DNA of 64,000 nucleotides from Heterobilharzia americana. Its lineage: Eukaryota > Platyhelminthes > Trematoda > Strigeidida > Schistosomatidae. Positions 44,565 to 56,662 of this stretch are shown here, in pieces. The stretch is from NCBI GenBank assembly GCA_944470555.2, contig OX104128.1, positions 60,395,257 through 60,459,256 of the forward strand, read 5' to 3'. Both the position numbers and the translations under genes were made by a program. Under the pieces are notes generated by a model, which saw nothing but the letters and a program-made list of their open reading frames with translations, was not told the origin of the DNA and ran no database searches. Position 1 is the stretch's first letter; each line of letters opens with the position of its first letter.

Positions 44565-44867
44565 TTAGTTCAACATTAGTATACAATATAGTCAAAATAG
44601 ACTTTATTAGGCAATTAATTAATTGTGAATTACTGAGAGTTTTAAATAATTGTTCCGCAAATTTCCTTGAATGATAACAATAATATTCTAAAGATTTTAT
44701 TTATGGATAAAATATCTTTTATTTGATTAGCCAGTCAAAAGACTGTAAATATTTCTATCCAATCAGATTGCGATTATTATTTTTATTATTGCCTGAAAGA
44801 TCGACATTTCGATGCTAGTTAAATCAACTGGACAAAAGATCGTGCGAAAGTTGTTCTTTATCAACTA
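44565..44867. other. Upstream flank of the K2P exon
   Basis: AT-rich, with a stop codon directly before the ATG. It may hold 5' UTR or promoter; no element can be named. Confidence 0.4.
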
Positions 44868-45163
44868 GGTATAAAGTAGTATTGTTGCCTGTATTATAGT
44901 GTCGTTGATTGGACCTAATGGATCAGTCTCTGTTGACATGTAGGCTCCTGCGTGGATGCCTCAACATTACCTGTGTTTGAATTATATATTCATGATGGAT
45001 AGTAGCTAGCAGTGCAATCCAGGATGCGCATTTCGTCCTATTTGGGACCCGTCAACTGGATGTACCTGCCTTTAAGTGAGTGATGTTGTCCCCACCAGGA
45101 TTTGAACTCGGAACCGATCGCTTCAAACGCCAGAGGGTTATCCACTAGACTGCCGAGCCACAA
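44868..45163 (-). repeat. Family A SINE, complete unit, left arm
   Basis: Minus-strand order from 45163 is box A (GTGGCTCGGCAGTCTAGTGG), box B (CCGAGTTCAAATCCTGG), hammerhead (45060-45017), 3' end, then the 5' region of a next unit. The core is TTGACGG in place of CTGANGA. GTCC..GGAC stem II and GAAA are intact; stem III ATGCGCAT is again self-complementary. Confidence 0.8.
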
Positions 45164-45377
45164 GAGCCTATATGCCAATAGAGACGGATCAATTCGGTCC
45201 AGTCAACGACTGTATAATGCAAATAACAAAACCGCAACTGTTCTCGTCTCACAAGAAGAGACTATCCTGGCTCGGTGGTGTAGTGGATAACGCTCTAGCA
45301 TTTGAAGTGATGGGTCCCAAGTCCAATCCCCGGTGGGGACAACGATACTGACTGGGATGCAGGCACATCCAGCTAAG
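45164..45377 (+). repeat. Family A SINE, right arm, stops at the hammerhead
   Basis: 5' region (ATGCCAATAGAGACGGATC), box A (CTGGCTCGGTGGTGTAGTGG), TTTGAAGTGATGGGTCCC, box B (CCAAGTCCAATCCCCGG) and GGCACATCCAGCTA, where family similarity ends inside the hammerhead. Confidence 0.75.
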
Positions 45378-46024
45378 TACAAACTATTCTTGTGAATGTG
45401 TACAAGGCAGATGAAATTTACATGTTAAATGGCAAGAATGATTATAAAAACCAAAATTTCAGGTTACTATGTAAAACACTATGTTGTTTCCAGATAAAGT
45501 GATGCTGTTCATAAGATAGATAGGAAGTATTCTTAAAATAAATAAATGAACCAGATTTCTGTCTATCATCTGTGCGATATAAACTTACTGCTTCTCAGAT
45601 TAATAGTCATAGGCAGGACATCACCCTTAGTGATTTATGTAAACTAAAACTGTCGTTTTAAAATGATATTATTGTTGAGACTATTAAAAAATTGTATCTT
45701 TGAACATGGTCCGTTATGGTTATCTTAAGAAAAGATGAAATATGTGCGCGATGTTTTATTCTCATACCTTATCTATTCTGTGCATTGGGTTCATATACTG
45801 GAAATGCCTTGAAAGTAAATTATCATATACCACCTAGTTGGGCTCACACTATATGAGTTCATCTGCACAAAGCAGAAGCCAGCCAACCAGATCCCCTCGA
45901 ATAACCTCTGTCTGTTTCATTGTAACTATTCTGTACAGACTCCGGTTAACACAAAAATAACGCTTCCTCTTACCTACCTTATATCTATGAATTTGGTGGG
46001 AATATATATAAACGTTGAGAACTT
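45378..46024. other. No recognised feature
   Basis: AT-rich, no supported gene. Confidence 0.4.
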
Positions 46025-46390
46025 TAATTTTGAAGGTTTTTGGGGATTTATTGATTGATTTCAAGTTAGTACTCACCATAAACTGATATCACACTTGTTT
46101 CGTCCTTGTGTGGAACTCTTCAAGAGTGCGCGCCCATGACGTTACCAGGAGTAGAACCCAATACCTTCAGGCTTCTCAGAGAGCATCCTACTAGTAAGCT
46201 GGAATCCAATGAACCAGCTTTTCTTACTACCGTCAAATCATGGTACAGCCCGATTTTCATCCAATGATGTCGTTGAGTAGCTGTCCTCAATCCCGATATA
46301 ATTTGACCCAGTAGTTACAGTTTCCTCTTAGAACTATGAGAAATCACATCACAGAGCATGTCGTTAGTGAGTGCTGCAATTATTCGATTC
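46025..46390 (-). repeat. Family B SINE, full length with damaged hammerhead
   Basis: 3' end GGTTTTTGGGGATTTATTG, hammerhead segment TTGTTTCGTCCTTGTGTGG on the plus strand: GAAAC is intact, CTGAGGA reads TTGAAGA. tRNA-like part GAGTAGAACCCAATACC; 5' region to ATTCATTAATGG. An RTE copy starts about 180 bases downstream. Confidence 0.7.
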
Positions 46391-46566
46391 ATTAATGGTT
46401 ACCACTACTAGCTTGTAAAGGAAACATGTTTGTAAAATCCCATTGAAGTAGAAAAAATACATTTCTGAAATTTCGTGACTTCGTGGAGGTCGCTTATTGA
46501 GATAACAAAACCTGAATACATTATCACATGTCTAAAAAGTAAATGGAGATTGAATTTAAGGTTGTC

Positions 46567-48123
46567 ATAAAAGCATTTGAAAAGAAGAAAAGGTACCTTC
46601 CAGTTGAAAGAAGGGCTACCTTGTCAAACTTCCAAGAAAAGGTGGGCGGCCTAAGTCTTTGCAAGAACTGGCGCGGAATCATGCTCCACTTCTGTTCACT
46701 CCTAGCACAATATTATGCCGCATCATCCTGGAGAAACCAAATCACACTCTGGATTCAAAATTACGACCAGAACAGGCTGGCTCTAGGAGGAACAAACCAT
46801 GTGCTGATCAGATTGCAGCGCTACGCTATGAATAATCAGAGAACAGAGTATAGAATGCCAGTCAACTCTCTACCTCAACTTCATCGATTTTGAAAAGTTC
46901 TTTGACAGCGTCTACCGACAAGTAATTTGGAAACTGCTTCAAACACTAGTTTTAGTGTTACAAACCTTTATCAACCTCATTCAACAGAAGTTATATGCTT
47001 TATGATGCTACATGCCAAGTGATTCACAATGGAAAGCTCAGTGATGCCTTTGAAGTGAAGACTGGAGTAAGACAAAACAGGTTGCCTACTATTACCTATG
47101 ATTTTCCTGATCGTGGTCGACTGAACTGCATCATGCAACAAACTGTGAGCAGGTTTGAGAAAATGGGCATACGACGGAACTTTCTTAAGGTGAACGCAGT
47201 GAAGACAGAGGTGATGAACATACCCAGTCAACCACAACATCAGCAGGAGAAATCTGAAGGAAGTTGTCTCTTTCACCTACCTAACTGCCTACCTACCTAC
47301 CTACCTACCTACCTGCCTACCTGCCTACCTACCTACCTACCTACCTACCTACCTACCTACCTACACACCTACCTACCTACACACCTACCTACCTACACAC
47401 CTACCTACCTACCTACTTACCTACCTAGGCGTCATCTCATTATTTCAACTATAGGCCACACATGCACAGATGAGGTTGTCAAAGTTGGGGTCGGAAAGGC
47501 AAGAAGACAGGTCTCCGTTAACCTAAAATCAGTGTGGAGATCTACTCCACTGCACTGCACTCAGCATAAACAACAAGATCCGGATTTTCAAGACTAATGT
47601 CAGTCAAGTCAGTGCTTCCATGTTATGGTTGAGAGACTTGGAGCCTTACGAAGAGCATTTCCAACAAGCTACAAACATCATGCATCATCAACAGCTGCTG
47701 CATACGCTAACTCGATACTGACACTGAATATCAGATGACCGAAATAATAAGAATAAGCAACAAGGAACTCACTTTTACTAGTAACAAACCAGTCAAGAAC
47801 CTATCGCCCAACACATATGCAGGAGATGAAAGTGGAGATGAACTGGATTGAGGATAGACGGAAGAGACCATCCGGGGATATCATGCGTGTCAGGCCAGGC
47901 CGTCGAGTGGAAGCCGAATGCGAAAGGACAAGTTAGGCATCCGAGGGTGACCTGGAGGAGATCGTGTGAAGAAGAAATGGAAGCTTGTGGCAGTCGTGAA
48001 GCCAGGTTCAAAAGACTGCCGGGAACAGAGTGGAATGGTGATGTGCTACTGAAGCCGTATGTTCCACTAGGAACCCAAGGGACAAGTAATAATAGTAATA
48101 ATAATAATAATGATAAAAGCATT
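46567..48123 (+). mobile_element. RTE-type retrotransposon copy 3, with target-site duplication
   Basis: Body 46578-48112 is flanked by the 11-mer ATAAAAGCATT at 46567-46577 and 48113-48123. Readable pieces: VERRATLSNFQEK.. GLSLCKNWRGIML (46600-46690), FEKFFDSVYRQVIWKLLQ with a shift (46890-46940), QVIHNGKLSDAFEVKTGVRQ (47015-47075), KARRQVSVNLKSVWRSTPL (47500-47555), and a C-terminal VEWKPNAKGQVRHPRV stretch near 47907-47955. The FADD motif region is deleted (near 47150). The tail is (AAT)n after GGGACAAG, typical of RTE. More diverged than copies 1 and 2. Confidence 0.85.
47285..47428. repeat. (CCTA)n array inside RTE copy 3
   Basis: About 144 bases of CCTA repeats with CCTG, CACA and CTTA variants. 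They sit where copies 1 and 2 have TTCCACCTATC (about 21350), so the array seems to have grown from a short CACCTACC seed inside the element. Confidence 0.95.
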
Positions 48124-49159
48124 CTTCTTCAACTGATGACAATGATTTTCACCAGAACAAAACAGACCACTAGCATATTCTGCTAGGCATTTCATTTTAT
48201 GTGGTTCGCATAATGATATAGTCATATGACAACTTGTAGAGCGTTTATTCTCTGAAAACGCGGCTTCCATGTGGTTAAGAAACATCATTGGGAGTTTCGA
48301 TATATATTTTCTCCATAATCCATCTGCCCAATGCTCAACTTAGTCGATACTATTTGGTCAAGTTTTGATCCTGAAGTTTATTAAATTCCTTAACCCAGTT
48401 AATTTTTACTCTCTTTTATCAACTAGCCTTTCTTCTACCAGACTTGTATGTTATATAGTTAGAAAAACTGTTGTAAAGATATTGATACCAGAGGATTAAT
48501 CAAAATGAAGAATATTTCTTCCTAAGAATTGCTATTCTTTAAATAGAAACTTTTGTGCTTATGAATTTTATATTTTCTGCATAGTTGTGGAAGTTACTTG
48601 GGAGGGGATAAATGTACAATATAACTGGTAAGGTTGTAATGCACCGTTGCCCAATTCATATTTTCTTTCATAGTGGTTAATCAGAAAAAGGGATCAATCA
48701 CTACGTGGTTAACCACTACCAGTAATTAGATAAAAAACCTGAGACAAAGAAAAGAATTAAAAAAGGTTAAGACTATAGTCTTTGTAATGCCAATGATAGT
48801 TTCTAAGATAAATAGGAAAAGTGGTCACCACCCACTTCTCCGCTAGTTATGTTTAAACCGATAGCATACTACTGTCGAACTTTTTCACCTCTAAACTAGT
48901 ATCTTATTTTATGTTAGTTAGATAACGTTATATAATACTTTTGGGCTGTTAATGAAGAGTTAACTGAAAAGAATTCATGCTGAAGAATTTTTTGCACCAA
49001 TGAAATTTATATTTTTCACTCTGTTGAAGCACTTTTACCAACAGTGATGACTAAAATATCAAAGGATGACCGATTATCAAATTCATTTCTCACATCAAAG
49101 TACATTTGTCAGTTACTGTTATCCAGCTCATCAAAAATGCTGATAAATAAGAAAAGTAC
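48124..49159. other. No recognised feature
   Basis: AT-rich, no supported gene. Confidence 0.4.
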
Positions 49160-49400
49160 AGGATGTTGGTTGATGACCAGACTCGAACCGGCGACCACCG
49201 GGTTTCCGCCCTTATGCTGTACCATATGAGCTTCGAGGTCCAACTGCTAACCAGATTTTTATTTCACTTCAGTCACTATGCGTTTTGCTCGACTGCCATG
49301 TGAATTCGTGAAGCGTTACTATCACTTGATCTATTCACACTGGCTGCCTAGTCAGGACTTCTCATCCAAATCCAAATCTAACTGAATTGGAGAGGGGGAG
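49160..49400 (-). repeat. Family E repeat with tRNA-like 3' module
   Basis: On the minus strand the tRNA-like part (about 49240-49170) has a D-arm relic (AGCTCATATGGTACAGCA) and a perfect box B (CCGGTTCGAGTCTGG). The body (ATGCGTTTTGCTC, CTGCCATGTGAATTCGTG on the plus strand) matches 17690-17740. Stops just before an inverted repeat. Confidence 0.65.
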
Positions 49401-49600
49401 CATCATATTGATTATCATTTTGAGATATCTGTGGTTTGGTAAACTAGTATTTATATTGGGTGGTGATTGAATGTGGTCGCTGACTCAAACCTGGCTGTGG
49501 TCGAAATCTTCATTTTACCTTCAATCATCACTCAGTATAAATACTAGTCTGCCAAATCAAGGCTATCATAGATGGTCAAAATGACAATAAGAAGTAAACG
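49401..49600. repeat. Imperfect inverted repeat (arms about 75-85 bases)
   Basis: Left arm 49401-49475 (TTATCATTTTGAGATATCTG .. ACTAGTATTTATATTGGGTG) is the reverse complement, with gaps, of right arm 49507-49592 (CATCACTCAGTATAAATACTAG .. GGTCAAAATGACAATAA). The left arm starts in sequence that also ends the family E copy at 17828, so this is the outer flank of family E present twice in opposite directions. Confidence 0.65.
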
Positions 49601-50767
49601 AAGTTTAATTGAAGATAATCTGTTTTGTTCCATATTTCTGTTGATTTTTAATTAGATTTCACTCAAGGTAATGAATATCTGATAATTAAAAATAATTGAG
49701 AACAAGTTATTATCAGACACTAAGTCAGTTATTCTATCACCACCTAGTTTCTATGCCTTTGTAGTAGACGGTAGTAGATAAAGAAAGAGTATATTTCATC
49801 AAATCGACCAGTCCGCTATAAGAACCACCTATATGAATGCAATTTTCATCAGTAACTTGTCTAGGATTGAAGGTTTCGACTGCGTTTCAAGTAGTTTGTA
49901 AATTATACACTTAAACAAGTAAAGAGTAATCAAGTATATTAACTGTGGAATACATCATGAGAGTTCTTATCAAACCAAGACAACACCGAGGCAAGGTCAT
50001 TTAAAGTATTTTTGAGAAAAAATAGCAGATTAAGTAAAAAGAAAGACATAATCGGACAGTAGATGAATAAATACAGATTACTGAAAGCTTAGGATACAGT
50101 AAAAATAAGTAGCGAATTTATGACATTTATTCTGATCGAATTTTGAACTTGTGCTCTGTAAGTTTCATAAATCGGCTTATAAAGCCAGTGTTTTCCACTG
50201 AAACTGAACGAAAGTGTAATTGAACAACTGAGTTATTGACAATAGGTTACATGGAAAGTTGGACCCCAATCTGGTCATCCGCTGGTAGCATTTATACTAC
50301 AGAAAGGGAAACTTCTGTCAGTTATTCAGATATGTAAGTCCAGTGACTTTGGGAAAAAAAATGAGTGACACTGCTTATTTTAATACTGTTGAAAGGGGTC
50401 AAAACAAAGGAGAATGACAGTTTACCAGTGAACGTCCGATTTAAACAAACCATCAAACACTTGATAGCCTAGAGTTTGATCACTCACCCCTAACTTTTTG
50501 AAAATAATCTTTTTCTATTCTCAAATTTCAGATTCTAGTCAGGGATAGTGAATAAAATATGTCATTTTCACTGGTCATGAGTTTTCTGCTCACCAGTTAG
50601 ATGATTCATTACCGGTGTATTTTGATCCTGCTGTTCACCTCTAAGCTTGTTCACTTACAGATGGGGAAATCTTATGAATGAATAGCGATTGATCATTGTT
50701 ACTGGTAATCGCTTTCATGGATGACAGTCGCGCGAAGTTGCAGAAGTTGCAGACTATTAAACACCGG
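49601..50767. other. No recognised feature
   Basis: AT-rich, no supported gene. Confidence 0.4.
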
Positions 50768-50975
50768 ACTCCAACCCACTGGCTGAATGGTCAACACGTT
50801 CGTAGTGAAATCTGAAGGTCCTGAGTTCTATCCGTGGCCAGGTTGTGGGTGAGTACAGACGAGAAGCCCCATACGAGAACGAAATGGCTGTCCAATGCTC
50901 TCAGGTTCCCAACAGTTCTACATCTGATGTTGATTCGTGATGAATTCTACCTCAAAACTGAAATCTCCATTCACA
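50768..50975 (+). repeat. Family B SINE
   Basis: CAACCCACTGGCTGAATGG (box A), TGAGTTCTATCCGTGG (box B relic). The hammerhead segment GACGAGAAGCCCCATACGAG has lost CTGAGGA and stem II; GAAATGGCTGTCC keeps GAAA and GTC. The 3' end is GTGATGAATTCTACCTC. Confidence 0.7.

Positions 50976-51052
<77 letters not shown>
50976..51052. repeat. Compound (CT)n(TA)n microsatellite
   Basis: About 13 CT units followed by about 25 TA units, directly at the 3' end of the family B copy. Confidence 0.95.
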
Positions 51053-51054
<2 letters not shown>

Positions 51055-51200
51055 ATGTGATATGATTATGAGCAATAATTTATGCTCGGAACGTCATCAA
51101 GTAAATAATACCAGATCACTGTGTGTTATAAATCAAATAAACAAATCTAATGTGGAATTAATTTCTACCACTGTGCCCAAGTTTTACACCTATACTCTGT
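51053..51200 (+). mobile_element. Penelope-associated tail fragment
   Basis: TGATATGATTATGAGCAATAA, CATCAAGTAAATAATACC and CACTGTGCCCAAGTTTTACACC match, inverted, 16325-16460 and 31862-31960. Confidence 0.45.
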
Positions 51201-51462
51201 GAATGTCGAATATATGACCCACAAGAAAGTTGTAAACCAGAGCGAAAGTGTATACTGCTTGGCCGATATATAACAGACTTTTCAGCTGACACTACTTTGT
51301 GGTCAACTGCTTACATTCATATTCTAGTGTGAAAACGTTAGCATAAAAATCAATGGAACAATGAACTGTTACTTATACAAACCATATAACAACTAAAACA
51401 ATCATACCATAGAAATACTTTAGTCGTACCACGTTATTTCAATGCACTTGACTATCTGTTTT

Positions 51463-51600
51463 TAGGAGGCACATTTTGTCCCATTCGGGTCTCATCAGTT
51501 AGATGTAACTGCATCTCAGTGAGTGATGTTGTTCCGGCTGGGATTCAAACGCAGTATCTATCGCTTCAAACTTCAAAGTGTTGTCCATTGGGCATGTACA
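51463..51600 (-). repeat. Family A SINE, left arm
   Basis: AGGAGGCACATTTTGTCCC (hammerhead relic, GAAA reads CAAAA), CTCATCAGTTAGATGTAAC, GGCTGGGATTCAAACGC (box B complement), TTGTCCATTGGGC (box A side). Confidence 0.65.
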
Positions 51601-51665
51601 TCCAGAAGAAAAGTTTAAATGAGATGGAACACTTACTCAATTCCACTATTTACCACCGGGTAAAC
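51593..51665 (+). repeat. Family A SINE 3' fragment, right arm
   Basis: ATGTACATCCAGAAGAAAAG then GATGGAACAC and AATTCCACTATTTACCACC: the hammerhead-to-3'-end part with most core bases changed. Confidence 0.45.
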
Positions 51666-52949
51666 TATAATATAATGCATATTTGGACAGTGCTTACGAA
51701 TCCGCATAGAAACCCATATGCTGACAGAAGTCAATCAATTGAATCCAAAATAATAAAAGGAAATTACAAGTATCAATGAGCAGGAAAACTGTTGTTTTCA
51801 TACTGGACAGAAAATGTTTGTTCTCAAGAATTTTTAATAGGTACAAAACAAAAGATGGTGGATACTTTTGTTTTGCAAAATGGTAAGAGGTACATAAGAA
51901 GTGTATCCAAGTGTGTATTCATCCTTTACATAAAATGATCCCTGGAGTAGTTGAAGAAAGAAAAAACTGGTCTTAGACGCGAAGATCATCATAGAGTTAG
52001 AAAAGATATGTTGGAGACAAAAGTGATAGATTATTGTCCAGCTACTATGTGTTATATAACCGAATCGTGTTTAGTATCACATCGTCATTGTATTTTCCTA
52101 CCGAAAATATACATAAAATTCTCTCTTCAATTTATTTCATTCATTTGAATATGTCATCTGAGTTTATAGTATACTCTTGAACATATTTAAAATGTTTCCA
52201 ACCAGCTTCTTTGCGAGTTAATGACATATCGTGGAAACGGACTATTCATTGAGCATTCCACTTACTCGGATACTTATCTTGAATTTCATATAGTTGCACT
52301 GGCTGAGTGGACCACCACCACTACCAAACCTAAGCTCGTTTTTCTGTTCATTCTCCATTCTTCACGGGACCCTAATCCAACACCAGCTGGTTTTTTCTCA
52401 TCGTTGTCTTTATTACTGTTATTATTAGCATCATTCAGATGAAATACTAATTTCCTTTGAAAATATTATCCTGGGAGTTACATCGTTGAAATATTACACG
52501 CTCAGAATTCTACACTGTATCCTGTATATTGTTTTACAGTAAGGCGATTATTATTCGTGTTATTGCTTATTGATGTTTAGATTAGGTTAATCTTCATCGT
52601 TAGGTAATATCGTTAAAGGTATGGTTGAAATTCAGAGAATATCGTGTAGCTATTTTTAGTCGTATAACAGAGAAACCCTTGATGGATCCCAAGATCAAAC
52701 AGGTTGTGTCCTACCACATATTTGATTTATATTCTTTTAAAATAAGAATAATCGTTCTGTACACACATAACTTGGATATTTTGTTGTTACATTATTTCAG
52801 TTGATTACGTTAAACAGTTTTATTGTTATGAATTGTTTTACTTCATAAAGCTTGTTTTATCTTTCTTCCTTCCTCCTTAGCCTCATCGCAACTTGTGTGT
52901 ATGTCTATGATGGATGTTTCTGTTTATTTTGATTTTCATGTCTGGACTT
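51666..52949. other. No recognised gene; one possible micro-exon
   Basis: A frame of 65 codons (51951-52145) is not recognised. At 52881-52898 eighteen bases (codons PHRNLC) lie between a very strong acceptor (TTTCTTCCTTCCTCCTTAG) and a donor-like GTATGT. Size and phase would suit a micro-exon, but chance is likely. Confidence 0.3.
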
Positions 52950-53345
52950 TAGAGGTTTGTTGGAACTCATCATGAACTGACATCAGTTGGGGAACTGTTG
53001 AAGGCCAGAGGGCACTGAACAACTGTTCTGTCATAGTATGGGACGCTTTAGCAGTTTGCACCCCAGACCTTCAGGTTTCGTGGCAAACACCCTTCCATTG
53101 AGCCACTGAGTTGGAATCCAATGGTCCAGATTTTTCTACTTCAGTCAGCTTGTAAGGTAGCGTGACCTGGATCCAATACCGTCGTTGAGTACCTGTTTTC
53201 ATGTTCGACTTGGTTTGTCGTTCTCCCTCTCAGTCACGATTTCTCATTAAAACTTCTGGAAATTCTATCTTGAAGTAACTTAATGATGATAGCTGGACAG
53301 TAACTGAGTTTCGAGATTTGCGGAGATTTATTGACATTTGTGTGA
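52950..53345 (-). repeat. Family B SINE, full length
   Basis: 3' end TTGGAACTCATCATGAACTG, hammerhead relic (AACTGTTCTGTCATAGTATGG, GAAA reads GACAGAAC), GAGCCACTGAGTTGGAATCC (box A complement), then the 5' region ending near GATTTATTGACA. A second 3'-end-like piece at 53320-53340 suggests a neighbouring unit. Confidence 0.7.
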
Positions 53346-55369
53346 ATAAAAATACAGATTATTTTTACAATCTAACACTACTTATCCACCTTAGTGGTGT
53401 TCTTTGTGGCAGCTTTCATCGCCTTGTCCAACCGTACACACCAGCCTTTGCTTGAACTCTTATTACTAAGTTTTACAAATAAGTGGCCTTGTGATATCCA
53501 GCTGTTATGATGTCTACAACTACCTTCGAAGTAAGTCAAGTTAAGGAAGGTACAGGAAATAGTATACGCAGGGTCAATTTACTAAGTGAGAGCCAGAAAG
53601 AAGCATGAATTGATGGTGATAAAGTTAATTGGCAGTTGCTAGTTATGAATGAAGGATACGAAATATGACGAGTAAATTACAAATATGTTAGAGAATATAG
53701 AACAACAAACGAGAAGAGTATTTACGGTGGTTATACCAATCGATAAGATGATACATAAGATAAAATTGAGTCATTATTTACTTTTAACCGCATGAAGATA
53801 TTTTAATTGATTGGTTGGTATTTTCGAGGTGTTTATCTATGTTGCTTATTTTTTGTGTTATAATTAAATTAATTCGGAATGGATGTTTATAGATTGAATC
53901 AGACATTTTATTTCACTGGAGAACGTGAAATCTAATGTACATACTGTTTTTGAATTTGACAGGATGCAGTAAGTGACTCAAGAATGGAACTCTTCAAATG
54001 TATGCCAAATTGTGTTCTGAAAGACTCTTAAATTCTATATTTTTGCATTTTAGAGATATCCAGATTATAGCATAATCCCATTTGTATACCGTTTATCATG
54101 CAGCTGGGTAAACTTCTTATAGAGTAATCCTTGAGTTGTATGTCGACTTTTGGTCATCTTCAAATGACGAAACTCCTGATTTTTCCCCTTCATAATGAGT
54201 TTAATTGCAGACAACAATTTAGATCAAAGCTGGTGTATTCTGGGTTTCATTAATATTTACCTTTTATACGCTCTATGTATGTGACATCATGACATAAACT
54301 GGCAGTTTTCAAAACTATGGACAAAGTAATTCGACAATTCAAAGCATCACTAGTGAGTTTAGAAGTGGTTCTGCCCTTGGTGTGTACAAGAAGTCTTTGA
54401 AAGCGTACCAAAACAAGCTTCGTTTCAGATAATACGCCGAAGTGCCAGAATATAAACCATAGTCGGCCATTCAATCAAAAAAAGTAAACGGAGTGCACAA
54501 ACAAGCACATTATTGCATGAAAGATCTGCTAACTTCAGATAACCCCAGGAATACTCAAATATTTTAGATGACTTACAAAGCTTAGAAAAATCACAGACAA
54601 AACACCTTGAGACTATACTTCTCCTAAGCTTGAGAATTTCGGCCATCCACTTAACTGTTGGTCAGTTACTAGATTCAAATGTGAAAGTCATTTAAGGAGC
54701 ATTGACCATCTATATGCATTCTGGTCAGCCTATTATACAGTCTATCAGCATAACTATTGATGAATGTCTTTCTTGGATGATCAGTTTTCAGTTGATTTAC
54801 AAATTCTGCGCTCAACACTTACATTTCTCGTAAATGAATAACTTTTCAACTGGCAAAATGTGGTGTCATTAGGGTTTCCGTTTAAAAACTCCCACCAGCC
54901 AAGATCATAAGGTGTGATCTATGATAGAAAAGTGTAATGAACTAGCAAAATATACTACTACTGAACAAGTTGAGTAGTTTGAAGCTACTTATGTTGATCT
55001 GTAGACTTCATAAGCCATAACTAAATCGGCTTTATGAGCCAGTAGGCAAAATCTACAGAGCGGAGTGAATGATTTCTAACTACTCAAGTTTTTCAGTAGT
55101 ATATAATATCTTTGTTGATAAAAAGAACTCTTTTCAACCTTTCTGGAAAAACTTCAGTTGGTATTTATTTAACCGCATCTTTCTTTTATCAGCGCCAAAT
55201 TTTCAGATTGTTATCAATTAGGGGTTGCATATTTTTAAAACCAAAAAGTTTCATTTCATCAGAATAGTATAAGGATTAGCTTTGAAGGTTAAAACACTTC
55301 TTGTGTTTTAATTATTTGAGCTTAGCTCAATTTCTTTCTTCATTTATATGTTGGGGAGCAGTATCAGTT
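53346..55369. other. No recognised feature
   Basis: About 2 kb of AT-rich sequence. Minus-strand frames of 73-74 codons (54250-54646) overlap each other and are not recognised. Confidence 0.35.
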
Positions 55370-55610
55370 CAGTGGTATATTTGGCATATGGACATTCATG
55401 AAAGTTGATCGAATGATGTTGATTCCATTTAACTAGTCTTACCATAGATCTATCGTGTAGTAGACAATGAACCACACCTATTATTTGAGGACTAATGGTA
55501 CTACCTGGCTCCCCTATCCTCTGTAGGTAGAGCAGGGATGGAACCCATGGTTCATTGGTTGGAGTCAACTACCGAAACTAATGGATTACAACTCCACTTG
55601 TAAGTAAGTA
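55370..55610 (-). repeat. Family D SINE
   Basis: On the minus strand: CCATGGGTTCCATCCCTGC (box B), CTACCTACAGAGGATAGGGG, AGCCAGGTAGTACCATTAG, then AATAATAGGTGTGGTTCATTG. This is the family D order seen at 28735, with a tRNA-like start near 55600. Confidence 0.6.
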
Positions 55611-56349
55611 GTTTCTTTTGACTATTTAGTCACTTTGTTCGAGATATTTACTTTGAAAACTACTGAGAAAATCACTACTGTTAACCCCTATGCCATAACT
55701 GTCGTGAACTTACGAAAAAACTTGTATATGTAGGATCAATCGACAGACGTTGACCAGAGCTGAACACTTACAACTTATTAATTACACATGTTGTCATCTC
55801 TTGATCGATTCGGGTCAGTCATTACTTGAATGGACACATGTTAAAATCTCTGACCTTAGAACTAACTGAAAAGGAATAAAAGCCCTATGAAAGTTTCTTG
55901 TAGACGTCAGATGTACACGACTAATGAGGTCTAAGAGGTAAAAAACCTAACTCGTTCTAAAACTCCTTTCATGTGACTAATAAAATCTAGAACTTATGCA
56001 GTATGCCACTGAACACGAATCGTTGAAAACCACTTAATTAGTTAATGACACTCTTGAGTTAAAAAACACTGCGTGTTAGCTTAATTCCGTTATTCGCCGA
56101 GTAAAATTTTCGAAAAAACAGACAGGTCGTTGAATGAAATCACTAAGATTTAAGGAATGTCACTGTGGGACTTCCGATCTGTTCATAATTTACTAATTTC
56201 TCATATAATTCATGATATTTCAGGTCATATAAATTAATTAAGGTCATCTTCAGTCAGTTCGGCTTAAACAACTTGCCTTAGTTGTAGGCACTCTAGTGAT
56301 AAGCCTAAATGCAAACTAGCTAAGCGATAGATTAGCGTTTGAATTACCT
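55611..56349. other. No recognised feature
   Basis: AT-rich, no supported gene. Confidence 0.4.
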
Positions 56350-56550
56350 TCATGTATGTTGTAGCTCGTATTATCCCATTGCTGAAGTGACCGAATTGAT
56401 CGATCTTTGTTGGCATATGAGCACCTACAAGGATGCCTCAATATTACCCATGTTTGAATTATATGTTCATGATGAGTGGTGGCTAGCGGTTGGATTCAAG
56501 ACGCACATTTCGTCCTATTTGAGACTCGTAAGCTGAATGTACCTGCCTCC
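56350..56550 (-). repeat. Family A SINE, left arm across a unit junction
   Basis: 5' region (GTATTATCCCATTGCTG to CCTCAATATTACC) then 3' end (GAGTGGTGGCTAGCGG) and hammerhead 56536-56493. GAAA and stem II are kept; CTGANGA reads CTTACGA. It switches orientation at CTGCCTCCC / GAGTTCGAG. Confidence 0.75.
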
Positions 56551-56662
56551 CGAGTTCGAGCCCCAGTAGGAACAACACCGAGAGGTAGGTACATCCAGGT
56601 GATGGTTCCTAAAACGACAAAATGAGCGTTCTGGATTCCACTGCTAGCCACTATCCATCATA
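56551..56662 (+). repeat. Family A SINE, right arm from box B onward
   Basis: Starts CGAGTTCGAGCCCCAGTAGG (box B), then GAGAGGTAGGTACATCCAGG and a hammerhead relic (GTGATGGTTCCTAAAACGAC, AAAATGAGCG). 3' end CACTATCCATCAT. Confidence 0.75.

Noticed and set aside
47793..48122. Minus-strand open frame of 109 codons beginning with poly-leucine
   Set aside because: It is the antisense shadow of the RTE copy 3 C-terminus and its AAT tail.
50834..51202. Plus-strand open frame of 122 codons
   Set aside because: Runs through a family B SINE, a CT/TA microsatellite and a Penelope tail; not a gene.
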